In this document: positions 17,412 to 25,229 of the stretch, in pieces
How the letters are laid out: each line of letters begins with the position of its first letter
Position numbering within the stretch: the first letter of the stretch is position 1
Origin: JBDKVA01 sp039679375
GTDB lineage: Bacteria > Bacillota > Clostridia > Acetivibrionales > DTU013
DNA length: 46,845 nt
Reading direction: 5' to 3'
NCBI GenBank assembly: GCA_039679375.1
Contig: JBDKVA010000152.1
Span: 1 to 46,845 of the forward strand
Translations under genes and position numbers: made by a program
Notes under the pieces: generated by a model
What the model saw: only the letters and a program-made list of their open reading frames with translations
Told to the model about the DNA's origin: nothing
Databases searched by the model: none

Positions 17412-17552
17412 TAGTCAGGAAGTATGATATACATAAATCGGTAAAAAGGTTCGGTGACAACGGCTTGCAGCAATAGTGCCATATAAGGTTTATATTAATG
17501 GGAACAGGTGCATAATAAACAGCGCAAAATCTTTTTAAGGGAGACGAACCAT

Positions 17553-18911
17553 ATGCAAAAACTCAGTTTTGACTATTCCAATGCATTATCATTTATTAAA
17601 GAAAACGAAATATTTTATTTCTCGGAATTTATAAGAGCAGCTCATGAAATGCTGCATAAAAAAACAGGCGCCGGCAGTGATTATGCAGGCTGGGTCGAGC
17701 TTCCGAAAACATATGACAGGACTGAATTTGATAAGATCAATGCGGCGGCGCGGAAGATCCGGTCGGATTCGGATGCGTTGGTCGTAATAGGGATCGGCGG
17801 TTCATATCTTGGAGCAAGAGCCGCTATAGAAGCGCTTTCACACTCCTTTTACAATCTCCTGCCCAAAGCGGAGAGAGGTATGCCTGAGATTTATTTCGTC
17901 GGAAACAGCATTAGCTCAACTTATCTTGTGGAGCTTCTTGAACTGCTGCGTGGCAAAAATATTTCCGTGAATATTATTTCAAAATCCGGCACGACTACAG
18001 AACCTGCCCTTGCTTTCAGAGTGTTCAAAGAATATATGGAACAAAAATACGGAAAAAGCGGAGCATCCGGCAGGATCTACGCGACGACTGATACTGAAAG
18101 CGGTGCGCTCAGAAAGCTTGCTGAAGAGGAAAGATATGAAAGCTTCATTATACCTGACGATGTGGGCGGAAGATATTCGGTTCTGACCCCGGTAGGACTT
18201 TTGCCGATCGCTGTTGCAGGGATCGACATCGGCGCCATGATGAAGGGCGCGGCGGATGCAAGTAATCTCTACAGCGATCCGGATGTGAAAAATAACGAGT
18301 GCTATCAGTATGCGGCTATACGGAATGCGCTTTACAGGAAAGGCAAGACGACCGAGATCATGGTCAATTATGAGCCTTCCATGCACTTTTTCACCGAATG
18401 GTGGAAGCAGCTGTACGGTGAGAGCGAAGGAAAGGACCAAAAAGGTATTTTCCCTGCAGGAGTGGATTTTACAACGGATCTCCACTCAATGGGCCAATAT
18501 GTCCAGGATGGCCTTCGTAATATATTTGAGACTGTGCTTGGCGTGGAAACGCCAAGAAAGAATATGACGATTAAGGAAGACAAGGATAACATCGACGGCT
18601 TGAATTTCCTTACGGGTAAGGATATCGACATGGTCAATAAAAAGGCCATGCAGGGCACGGTTCTGGCGCATACCGACGGCGGAGTGCCGAATCTGGTCAT
18701 AAGCATACCGAAGATGGACAGCTACTGGTTTGGAAATATCGTATACTTTTTCGAAAAGGCATGCGGAATCAGCGGGTATCTGCTTGGCGTCAATCCTTTC
18801 AACCAGCCGGGTGTAGAAGCCTACAAAAAAAATATGTTTGCGCTTCTTGGAAAGCCGGGGTATGAGGCGGAGAAGGCAATACTGGAGAAAAGGCTGAAGA
18901 AGCAGATTTGA
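17553..18911 (+). CDS. pgi: Glucose-6-phosphate isomerase
   Basis: This 452-residue protein has the usual length of the Gram-positive type. It carries IGIGGSYLGARAAIEAL (phosphate-binding region), SKSGTTTEPALAFR (the first family signature), and a late GVNPFNQPGVEAYKKNMF segment with the active-site lysine region. It interconverts glucose 6-phosphate and fructose 6-phosphate in the cytoplasm. AAGGGAG lies before ATG 17553; the frame extends to 17508 without a good ribosome site. A leader of about 250 nt holds repeat C. The gene converges on the metallophosphoesterase gene, with 14 bp between the stop codons. Confidence 0.96.
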   Translation: MQKLSFDYSNALSFIKENEIFYFSEFIRAAHEMLHKKTGAGSDYAGWVELPKTYDRTEFDKINAAARKIRSDSDALVVIGIGGSYLGARAAIEALSHSFYNLLPKAERGMPEIYFVGNSISSTYLVELLELLRGKNISVNIISKSGTTTEPALAFRVFKEYMEQKYGKSGASGRIYATTDTESGALRKLAEEERYESFIIPDDVGGRYSVLTPVGLLPIAVAGIDIGAMMKGAADASNLYSDPDVKNNECYQYAAIRNALYRKGKTTEIMVNYEPSMHFFTEWWKQLYGESEGKDQKGIFPAGVDFTTDLHSMGQYVQDGLRNIFETVLGVETPRKNMTIKEDKDNIDGLNFLTGKDIDMVNKKAMQGTVLAHTDGGVPNLVISIPKMDSYWFGNIVYFFEKACGISGYLLGVNPFNQPGVEAYKKNMFALLGKPGYEAEKAILEKRLKKQI

Positions 18912-18925
18912 AAAAGCATCAGATT

Positions 18926-19729
18926 TTATGGTATTGTGCAGATAAGTATTTCAGGGCGGGATAACAGGCGGAAGGGAACGACGACATTTCCGACGCCCCT
19001 GTTGATATAGACGTTTATATCATTGATCCGTTTACACCCCCTTTTGAATCCCATTCTGCACAATTGTTCCTTGCGCAGCAGGAAGAATTCCAGATTGAAA
19101 GGCATCCAGATCTGTCCTCCGTGAAAATGGCCGCAGAACAAGTAATCAACGATTTTCCCGGGTATTTTAAGGGCCAGGTCCGGATTGTGCGTAAGGGCGA
19201 TCCTTGGAGCGCCGGGAATACAGTTGGCCACTGCTTTTTCAATATCCGGCTGGCCTTCAAACAATACATCAATTCCAATGATATTATACTTTTTTCCCTT
19301 TTTTTCGACTACTACAGAACGATTAATAAGCACCTCTACTGAAAGGGCCTCAATTTCTTTGATAAAATTGGCAAGTCCCCTGCTGCTTCGTGAGAATGCG
19401 CGTAAATCATGGTTCCCAAGGCACATGACAGTGCGATAGCCTTTACTGACCGTATGCAGGTATCTGAGAAATTTCACGGCATCCATCGGCACATTGATGT
19501 AATCCCCCGAAAGCAATATCAAATCGGGCTGCTCGGCCTCAACTACCTTTCTGATCTTGCTTGCCGGTACTCCTGTCAGATAGATATGCAGGTCTGATAA
19601 GTGCAGTATTTTCAAACCGGTTCCGTTATGAGAAAAGTCAAGTCTTTCCACTTTCAGCCATCTGGCTTCGATGGTCATATATGCCGCCACGGAGGCGATC
19701 ATTATGATCAATATGTATACAAATATCAT
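18926..19729 (-). CDS. Membrane-anchored metallophosphoesterase, YkuE/YaeI-like
   Basis: This 267-residue protein has one N-terminal membrane helix (about 2-21) and a calcineurin-like phosphoesterase domain with all metal motifs: ILHLSDLH, LLSGDYIN, CLGNHD, LTHNPD and FCGHFHGGQ. The YkuE/YaeI group is thought to act on membrane lipids or lipid-linked phosphates such as UDP-diacylglucosamine-like compounds; the substrate here is unknown. The frame is open to 19804, but GGGAGAG 6 bp before ATG 19729 on the minus strand fixes the start. Its leader contains repeat D, the inverted twin of the one before pgi. Confidence 0.88.
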   Translation of the reverse strand: MIFVYILIIMIASVAAYMTIEARWLKVERLDFSHNGTGLKILHLSDLHIYLTGVPASKIRKVVEAEQPDLILLSGDYINVPMDAVKFLRYLHTVSKGYRTVMCLGNHDLRAFSRSSRGLANFIKEIEALSVEVLINRSVVVEKKGKKYNIIGIDVLFEGQPDIEKAVANCIPGAPRIALTHNPDLALKIPGKIVDYLFCGHFHGGQIWMPFNLEFFLLRKEQLCRMGFKRGCKRINDINVYINRGVGNVVVPFRLLSRPEILICTIP

Positions 19730-19790
19730 TTTTTTCTCTCCCTGGCCGTCAGAGTATGTTTTTACTCTTAGAACATTGTGCCCGTGCTTA

Positions 19791-19899
19791 TATAAGTTGA
19801 ACAAATGATTTGGGATAATGGATGAATAAAATTGTTCAACATCAAATCAAGGAAATACATATGAAAAAACTTGTGATCCCAATTCCTTTTTTCAATGTA
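19791..19899 (-). repeat. 110-bp inverted repeat copy D, in the metallophosphoesterase leader
   Basis: The opposite-strand partner of copy C, about 97% identical. It ends 61 bp before the metallophosphoesterase start codon. Reading outward on the plus strand it has AAGGAA, ATG at 19861 and an open frame of about 31 codons beginning MKKLVIPIPFFNV; the same start appears in copy C and then diverges. Confidence 0.92.
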
Positions 19900-19902
19900 A
19901 AT

Positions 19903-19931
19903 AGTATAACAATTGCCTGCAAATACGGCAA
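19903..19931 (-). promoter_or_regulatory. Promoter upstream of repeat D and the metallophosphoesterase
   Basis: On the minus strand TTGCCG (19931-19926) is followed after 17 bp by TATACT (19908-19903). The expected start, near 19896, lies at the first bases of repeat D, just as for copy C. Confidence 0.5.
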
Positions 19932-19970
19932 CCGGAATTTTGAAAAACAGGGATAAAGGTTTGCCTGCAG

Positions 19971-20003
19971 TTTAAGGGTAATTTAAGCTTATGGGTTTAT
20001 ATT
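19971..20003 (+). promoter_or_regulatory. Tandem TTTAAGG operator and -10 box of the phosphodiester glycosidase operon
   Basis: TTTAAGG (19971-19977) and TTTAAGC (19982-19988) are direct repeats spaced 11 bp start to start, and TATATT (19998-20003) follows 9 bp after the second. The same arrangement occurs before the VTC gene and before the response regulator gene. No good -35 box is present, as expected for an activated promoter. Nothing else of note is seen up to the start codon at 20100. Confidence 0.6.
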
Positions 20004-20099
20004 TAAATCATACTGTTGCGCCGGCTTGGAGCATTTGTTCCCGTAATATAGTCAACTGGCGCAGCGTGTTGAATTAACCTTTTAAAGCGGAGGCTTATT

Positions 20100-21134
20100 A
20101 TGAGAATACCAAGTAAAAAGATAACATTTCGGGCGATATTTGCAGCCTTTATCATATGCATCCTTTTTCTGGCCTATCTTGCTGCAGACCGGTATTTGAT
20201 CGAACATGTCGAAATAGAAAACGTGAGATCAGTCACGGAGAATTCTGCAAAGCTTGACAATGCAGCCGGATCTGCGGCTCAAGAGGAGAAAGCCGGGATG
20301 CAGGCTTCCGGCCAGAAAACGGAAAACAGCTTGAATACCGCGACATCCGGCGCAGATGGTTCCGGATCTGCAAGCTCAGTCACCTCGGATGATTGGAATT
20401 ACAGCGGAAATGGCACTTCGATTTCCATTAGGGAAGTTTCCACAGGCAGTGGTAACGATAAAATCACCTATTTTGTAGCCGACATCAGGATATCGGACGC
20501 GATGGACCTGCTGAGTGCCTTTGCAAAAGATAAATTTGGCAGAAATATAGTAGAAAACACTTCAGAAATTGCAAGCAATAATAATGCGGTCTTTGCGGTA
20601 AATGGGGATTATTACGGCTTCCGGAACGACGGGATCCTGATCCGGAACGGCGTTATATACCGTGATACCCCTGCCCGTACAGGCTTTGCATTCTATAAGG
20701 ATGGTTCCGTAAAGGTATACGATGAGACCCAAACAAGCGCCCGGAAGCTGATTGATGAAGGCGTCTGGAATACGCTCTCCTTCGGCCCGGCATTGCTTGC
20801 GGATTCAGCGATCCCATCCGGTATCACCGGTATGGAGGTCGATACGAACTTCGGGAACCATTCCATACAGGGCTCGCATCCAAGGACCGGTATAGGAATA
20901 ATCGACAAAAACCATTTTGTGGTTATTGTTGCAGACGGGCGAAGCAAAGGCTACAGCAAAGGGTTAACGCTTCCCGAATTTGCAAGCATATTCAAGGATC
21001 TTGGATGCACCGATGCATACAACCTGGATGGCGGCGGATCTTCTACGATGTATTTCATGGGGCGTGTGGTCAATAATCCGCTTGGCAGAAACAGGGAACG
21101 CGGTGTGAGCGACATATTGTATATTTCCGGCTGA
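20100..21134 (+). CDS. Membrane-anchored phosphodiester glycosidase (NAGPA-like domain)
   Basis: This 344-residue protein has a single N-terminal membrane anchor (about 9-27), a Ser/Ala/Gly-rich linker (about 45-95) and then an exported NAGPA-type domain: NGDYYGFRNDGILIRNG, HPRTGIGI, and the terminal YNLDGGGSSTMYF block. Relatives remove a sugar from a sugar-1-phosphate diester, such as the mannose 6-phosphate uncovering enzyme, and bacterial members are tied to exopolysaccharide or teichoic acid turnover. It most likely works on a phosphodiester-linked sugar at the cell surface. CGGAGG precedes ATG 20100. It is the first gene of a two-gene operon with a glycosyltransferase. Confidence 0.87.
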   Translation: MRIPSKKITFRAIFAAFIICILFLAYLAADRYLIEHVEIENVRSVTENSAKLDNAAGSAAQEEKAGMQASGQKTENSLNTATSGADGSGSASSVTSDDWNYSGNGTSISIREVSTGSGNDKITYFVADIRISDAMDLLSAFAKDKFGRNIVENTSEIASNNNAVFAVNGDYYGFRNDGILIRNGVIYRDTPARTGFAFYKDGSVKVYDETQTSARKLIDEGVWNTLSFGPALLADSAIPSGITGMEVDTNFGNHSIQGSHPRTGIGIIDKNHFVVIVADGRSKGYSKGLTLPEFASIFKDLGCTDAYNLDGGGSSTMYFMGRVVNNPLGRNRERGVSDILYISG

Positions 21135-21163
21135 TATTTGTCAGCGGCGGATTGGAGGATATC

Positions 21164-22237
21164 ATGAAAATATTGATTCCCGCATATGAACCTGGCGAAA
21201 AGATGATTCAATTAATAATGAATATTGAGAGATATTGTGATATGAAGATATTGATCGTTGACGATGGCAGCGGAGAGTCCTATGCACCTGTATTTAACAA
21301 AGCGGAAGAAATGGGCTGTACGATCATCCGCCATGCTGTAAACAAGGGTAAGGGAGAGGCGCTCAAAACCGGCTTCCGTTATATCATCGAAACAGGTGAG
21401 GCAGAGGGGGTCGTATGTGCCGACTGCGACGGACAGCATACTGCGGAGGATATATGCAAGGTGGCAAGCGAGGTCCAAAAAGATAAAAAAACGGCCGTAC
21501 TGGGCTCCAGAAAGTTTAACGGAGCGGTTCCGCTGAGAAGCAGACTGGGAAATTACACAGCAGCGAAGATGTTTTCATTTTGTGCCGGTTATGAAGTACA
21601 TGATACGCAGACCGGCCTCAGAGGCTACCCTGCAGAGATGCTTCCATGGCTCTGCAAGGTGGATGGAAGCAGATTTGAATATGAAATGAATATATTGCTT
21701 AAAATGAAGCCCTCAGGCTATTCAGTCAGGGAAACCGTGATCAAAACGATATATGATGACAGGAACAAAAGCTCTCATTTCAGGACCTTTCGGGATACGT
21801 TCCTGGTTTTGAAGCCCGTTGCCAGGTTTATGGCATCTTCAGCCTTGTCCGGCCTGCTGGATTTTGGGTTGCTGCTCGCTTTTGAAAGGCTGTTTGGCCG
21901 GTTGATGCCTGCTGTCATATTGTCAAGGGGGATCAGCTCCATATTTAATTACAGCTGCAACCGGTATTTTGTCTTTAAAGGCAAGCAGAAAACAATAGAG
22001 TCCGCGCCCAGGTATTTCATTCTGGTGTTTGTAAACATGCTGCTGAATTACGTTATACTGAATTTTATCCTTTATGCGACTGGCCTGCCTTTGGCTCTTG
22101 CCAAAATTATTACGGAGATTTTGCAGTTCATGTTCAGCTATACCATACAGAAAAAGTTTGTGTTTGCGACAGAGCGTGTGAATGAAAGCGAAACGAACCG
22201 GTCACGCTTCCCTGGCAGCGTCGGAAACAAGCGGTAA
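21164..22237 (+). CDS. GT2 glycosyltransferase fused to a GtrA-like membrane domain
   Basis: The protein has 357 residues. The first ~225 form a GT-A type family 2 domain (KILIPAYEPGEKM, LIVDDGS, KGKGEALKTGF, and a CADCDGQH metal site), of the kind that loads a sugar onto a polyprenyl phosphate. The rest (about 228-345) is a GtrA-like domain with four hydrophobic helices, a family linked to flipping or moving lipid-linked sugars. The fusion suggests synthesis and translocation of one lipid-linked sugar by a single protein. TTGGAGGAT selects ATG 21164. The 3' end overlaps the converging histidine kinase gene by 36 bp. Being 29 bp after the phosphodiester glycosidase, it probably shares its promoter. 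Confidence 0.9.
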   Translation: MKILIPAYEPGEKMIQLIMNIERYCDMKILIVDDGSGESYAPVFNKAEEMGCTIIRHAVNKGKGEALKTGFRYIIETGEAEGVVCADCDGQHTAEDICKVASEVQKDKKTAVLGSRKFNGAVPLRSRLGNYTAAKMFSFCAGYEVHDTQTGLRGYPAEMLPWLCKVDGSRFEYEMNILLKMKPSGYSVRETVIKTIYDDRNKSSHFRTFRDTFLVLKPVARFMASSALSGLLDFGLLLAFERLFGRLMPAVILSRGISSIFNYSCNRYFVFKGKQKTIESAPRYFILVFVNMLLNYVILNFILYATGLPLALAKIITEILQFMFSYTIQKKFVFATERVNESETNRSRFPGSVGNKR

Positions 22238-23527
22238 TTCAACATAGAAGGAGGTTTTTTCATGTACTGTGCTTTTTGCATAGATCCTGCCTCTATGCTG
22301 CTCTATGATTGCCCTTGCTATAGCCAACCCGAGGCCATAGCCCCCGAGCTTCCGGGAGCGTGATTTGTCAGTGCGGTAAAACCGGTCAAATATCTTTTCA
22401 ATGTGTTCTTCCGGTATCCCTTCACCGGTATTGGTCACAATAAGAACAGCATCGTTGTGCCTCCTTTTCAGGGAGATATCAACAAAGCCATTTGCATTTG
22501 TATATTTCAAGGCATTATCAAGGAGTATCATGATCACCTCATGGATCTCCTCGGCATTTCCACGAATCTTAAGTCCGGGTTCGATTTCATAATGAAGCGA
22601 AAAATTATGCTCAAAGATGACAGCTTCCATGGTCAGTATGACATTTTCGGCCGTTTTGCTCAGATTAAATATGGAATAGATCGTTTTCACATCCGAATAG
22701 TCAACCTGTGTCAGATACAGCAGATCATTTGTCAGCTTTGTCATCCTATCGGATTCGGACTTTATATAATGAAGCCATTTGGCTTGCTTGCTGATCGTAT
22801 CTTCACTATTTGACAAAAGGACGTCTACATTGGTATTGATCACGGCAAGCGGCGTTTTCAGTTCATGGGAGGCATCCGCAATAAATTGTTTCTGCTTGTC
22901 AAAAGCGGCTTTGACCGGCATAATGGACTTGTTTGCAAAAAATCTGCTTATGAGGTAAATCAGTATTAACATAATAAAAGCGACAACTAAAAAAGTATAT
23001 ACTAAATTCGTAAGAATCGCATGCTGATCAGTTACGTCAAGGAATGAAATTCTGTAGCCGTTCGAAAACGGTTTTATCAGATATGCCCAATAACCGTCAT
23101 CCAGCTTGAACCTTCCTGTGTTTCTGTTTTGTGATACCGCAATATTTTTGGCACTTTCGTAGAGATCATCATCCATATCCAAATTCGAAGCAATGTATAT
23201 TTTGTTCCATTGCTGGTCTGTTATGACCGTAAAGGATATGGAACGGTCATCCGGAGACTCCATGTTCTCGATCGGGGGTTCCTTGACGCCATTTGTCTTC
23301 GTGTTATCAATTGATGAAGGCTGCATGGAGTCCGGCCTGAGCTGCGACAGTCCGGGAAGCTTATCTATCTTGTGGTTGGGCTCCGATATCCGGGCCAGAT
23401 ACATGTCGATATCATTCTGCACGTTTCTATATGTTACAAGGTATATGGAAGCAAAGGCAAGCAGCATCGTCACCGAAATGATCACCAGATTCAAAATAAG
23501 GAATCTGTTTCTGAGTTTTTTGAACAC
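22202..23527 (-). CDS. Membrane sensor histidine kinase
   Basis: This 441-residue protein has two membrane helices (about 8-31 and 176-197) that enclose an extracellular domain of about 140 residues I cannot assign. The cytoplasmic part has the H-box SHELKTPLAVI with His221, an N-box (ILLDNALKYTNANG) and G-boxes (GEGIPEEHIEKIFDRFYR, then GYGLGLAIARAI). No clear HAMP domain is seen between membrane helix and H-box. The start is GTG 23527, sharing its G with the stop codon of the response regulator gene. With that regulator it forms an operon reading away from the VTC operon. The signal is unknown. Confidence 0.93.
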   Translation of the reverse strand: MFKKLRNRFLILNLVIISVTMLLAFASIYLVTYRNVQNDIDMYLARISEPNHKIDKLPGLSQLRPDSMQPSSIDNTKTNGVKEPPIENMESPDDRSISFTVITDQQWNKIYIASNLDMDDDLYESAKNIAVSQNRNTGRFKLDDGYWAYLIKPFSNGYRISFLDVTDQHAILTNLVYTFLVVAFIMLILIYLISRFFANKSIMPVKAAFDKQKQFIADASHELKTPLAVINTNVDVLLSNSEDTISKQAKWLHYIKSESDRMTKLTNDLLYLTQVDYSDVKTIYSIFNLSKTAENVILTMEAVIFEHNFSLHYEIEPGLKIRGNAEEIHEVIMILLDNALKYTNANGFVDISLKRRHNDAVLIVTNTGEGIPEEHIEKIFDRFYRTDKSRSRKLGGYGLGLAIARAIIEQHRGRIYAKSTVHEKTSFYVELPLVSDAAREA

Positions 23528-24204
23528 TATTCCTTCACCTCCAGTACATAGCCTACGCCGCGTATGGTATTGATCACAACGGATGAATCCAGGTATGTGA
23601 GTTTCTTCCTCAAAAAGGATATATAAACCTCTACGTTGTTATGTTCGGCATCCGTATCAAATCCCCAAAGCTTTTCGATTACCATTTCCTTTGATGTTAT
23701 GGCGCTCTTCCGCTGTAAAAGCAGCTCCATCAGTTCACTTTCCTTTAAAATGAGTTTTATTTCCTTACCGCCTCTTGAAAGCTTTAGATTTGCCATGTTC
23801 AGTTCAATGTCGCCGAACTTCAGCGTATTATCCACCAGAACTTCACCCTTCCGCCTGGAAGCGGACCGTATCCTTGCCAGCAGCTCTTCCGTAGCAAAAG
23901 GTTTTGCAAGATAATCATCGGCACCGCTGTCGAGCCCCTTGACCTTGTCCGAAATTTCTCCTTTTGCCGTGAGCAATATAACCGGTGTTGGAATGTTCTC
24001 TTTCCGGATGCTTTTTAATACAGTTATTCCATCCATTTCAGGCAGCATAATATCAAGCAGTATCAGATCATAAATACCGCTGAGTGCGCAATCCAGCCCT
24101 GAAGCCCCATCGTTGACAGCATCGACGGTATAGTTGTTTTTCCTTAATATATGCGTCAAAGCCTCCGCCAGATGAAGCTCGTCTTCCACAATCAATATCC
24201 TCAT
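23527..24204 (-). CDS. OmpR/PhoB-family response regulator
   Basis: The protein is 225 residues from ATG 24204. The receiver domain has the acidic pocket (VEDE), the phosphorylation site Asp51 in DLILLDIMLPEMDG, the Thr switch in LLTAKGE and the Lys in LAKPF. The C-terminal winged helix (about 128-225) ends with the YISFLRKKL and IRGVGYVLE pattern. The frame extends to 24264, but AAAGTGA before ATG 24204 and the family's MRILIVEDE start favour the shorter form. It probably binds the TTTAAGG tandem sites at its own promoter, at the VTC promoter and before the phosphodiester glycosidase gene. This assignment rests on motif spacing and location. Confidence 0.93.
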   Translation of the reverse strand: MRILIVEDELHLAEALTHILRKNNYTVDAVNDGASGLDCALSGIYDLILLDIMLPEMDGITVLKSIRKENIPTPVILLTAKGEISDKVKGLDSGADDYLAKPFATEELLARIRSASRRKGEVLVDNTLKFGDIELNMANLKLSRGGKEIKLILKESELMELLLQRKSAITSKEMVIEKLWGFDTDAEHNNVEVYISFLRKKLTYLDSSVVINTIRGVGYVLEVKE

Positions 24205-24249
24205 ATCGGTCACTTTCTTTCGCCTGTTTTGTCTGGTTTGTACCCTATT

Positions 24250-24283
24250 ATTATAACACAGCAATGCTTAAGCGAACCTTAAA
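24250..24283 (-). promoter_or_regulatory. Tandem operator and -10 box of the two-component operon (autoregulation)
   Basis: On the minus strand TTTAAGG (24283-24277) and CTTAAGC (24272-24266) are spaced 11 bp, followed after 10 bp by a consensus TATAAT (24255-24250). The start would be near 24243, about 40 nt before the response regulator ATG. Confidence 0.6.
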
Positions 24284-24360
24284 TGCACTTACATTCCGCA
24301 ACCCGGCAGCATGATCCTGCAAATATGAACAAAATGTTAATTTAATGAATTACCATTTAT

Positions 24361-24393
24361 TTTAAGGTTTGTTTAAGGTTCAATTTTTAAAAT
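24361..24393 (+). promoter_or_regulatory. Tandem TTTAAGG operator and -10 box of the VTC operon
   Basis: Two exact 9-mers TTTAAGGTT lie at 24361-24369 and 24372-24380, 11 bp apart, followed by TAAAAT (24388-24393). They occupy the -35 position, the classic place for a PhoB-type activator. A third exact copy of the 9-mer, inverted, is at 24275-24283 in the divergent promoter. Confidence 0.7.
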
Positions 24394-24440
24394 GGAAATA
24401 TCAAAGATGAGCAGCAAATCTTAAGGAGATGAGTATCGGT

Positions 24441-25229
24441 ATGGCAGTAGAGGTTTTTAACAGGTATGAAAACAAATTTTTAATTAATAATGCTGCATTT
24501 GAACAAATTCAGGATGAGCTTCTTTATTATATGAAATCGGACGAATATAACAGACAGCATGACCTTTATACGATCAGCAATATTTATTTTGACACAAAGA
24601 ACAATACGCTGATCAGAAAATCCATGTCCAAGCCAAAATATAAGGAGAAACTCCGGATCAGGGCATATGGAGTCCCGGAACTTGATTCCGATGTATACTT
24701 TGAAATCAAAAAAAAGTTTTGCGGTTTGGTCAACAAAAGAAGAACCAGGCTGAAGCTTCGTGAGGCCTATGAGTTCGCCGGCACCGGCAGGAAACCTGAA
24801 CCAAAGGACTGCATGAACAGGCAGGTCATGGACGAAATAGAGTATCTGTTGAAGATATATGACCTGGAGCCTAAGCTATATCTGGCTTATGACAGGAAAG
24901 CGCTGTTCTGCAGAGAGGACCGAAGCCTTCGGATCACGTTTGATACGAATATCAGGACGAGGCGGGATGATCTGAGGTTGGAAAGCGGAGACTACGGGGA
25001 AACGCTTATTGAAAACGGACAATGGCTTATGGAGGTCAAGACGCAAAGAAGTATCCCATACTGGCTGTCGGAACTGCTATCCAGGTATGGGATGTACAGT
25101 ACGAGCTTTTCGAAATACGGAAAGGAATATCAAAAACTGCTGAGAAACAATATGAACATGGAAGGGGAAGACAGTTTATGCTTGAATCATTCTTTACAGC
25201 AACTGAAGCTGATACCGCAATATCAGTAG
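24441..25229 (+). CDS. VTC-domain protein (polyphosphate polymerase-like)
   Basis: This 262-residue protein has the VTC tunnel-domain pattern: RYENKFLI near the start, SNIYFDT, KEKLRIRAYG, VYFEIKKK, RRTRLKL, LYLAYDRKAL, RITFDTNIRTR and LMEVKT. These supply the ring of basic residues and acidic metal ligands found in yeast Vtc4, which makes polyphosphate from ATP. Bacterial stand-alone VTC proteins are largely uncharacterised. ATG 24441 is chosen as the start; ATG 24429 is too close to AAGGAG (24423-24428). The gene overlaps the DUF4956 gene by 52 bp, which implies tight coupling, perhaps of a soluble enzyme with a membrane partner. Confidence 0.87.
   Translation: MAVEVFNRYENKFLINNAAFEQIQDELLYYMKSDEYNRQHDLYTISNIYFDTKNNTLIRKSMSKPKYKEKLRIRAYGVPELDSDVYFEIKKKFCGLVNKRRTRLKLREAYEFAGTGRKPEPKDCMNRQVMDEIEYLLKIYDLEPKLYLAYDRKALFCREDRSLRITFDTNIRTRRDDLRLESGDYGETLIENGQWLMEVKTQRSIPYWLSELLSRYGMYSTSFSKYGKEYQKLLRNNMNMEGEDSLCLNHSLQQLKLIPQYQ

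Noticed and set aside
17302..19899. Composite transposon carrying pgi and the phosphoesterase
   Set aside because: No transposase, no clear target-site duplication, and the cargo is housekeeping. Kept only as a possibility within the repeat findings.
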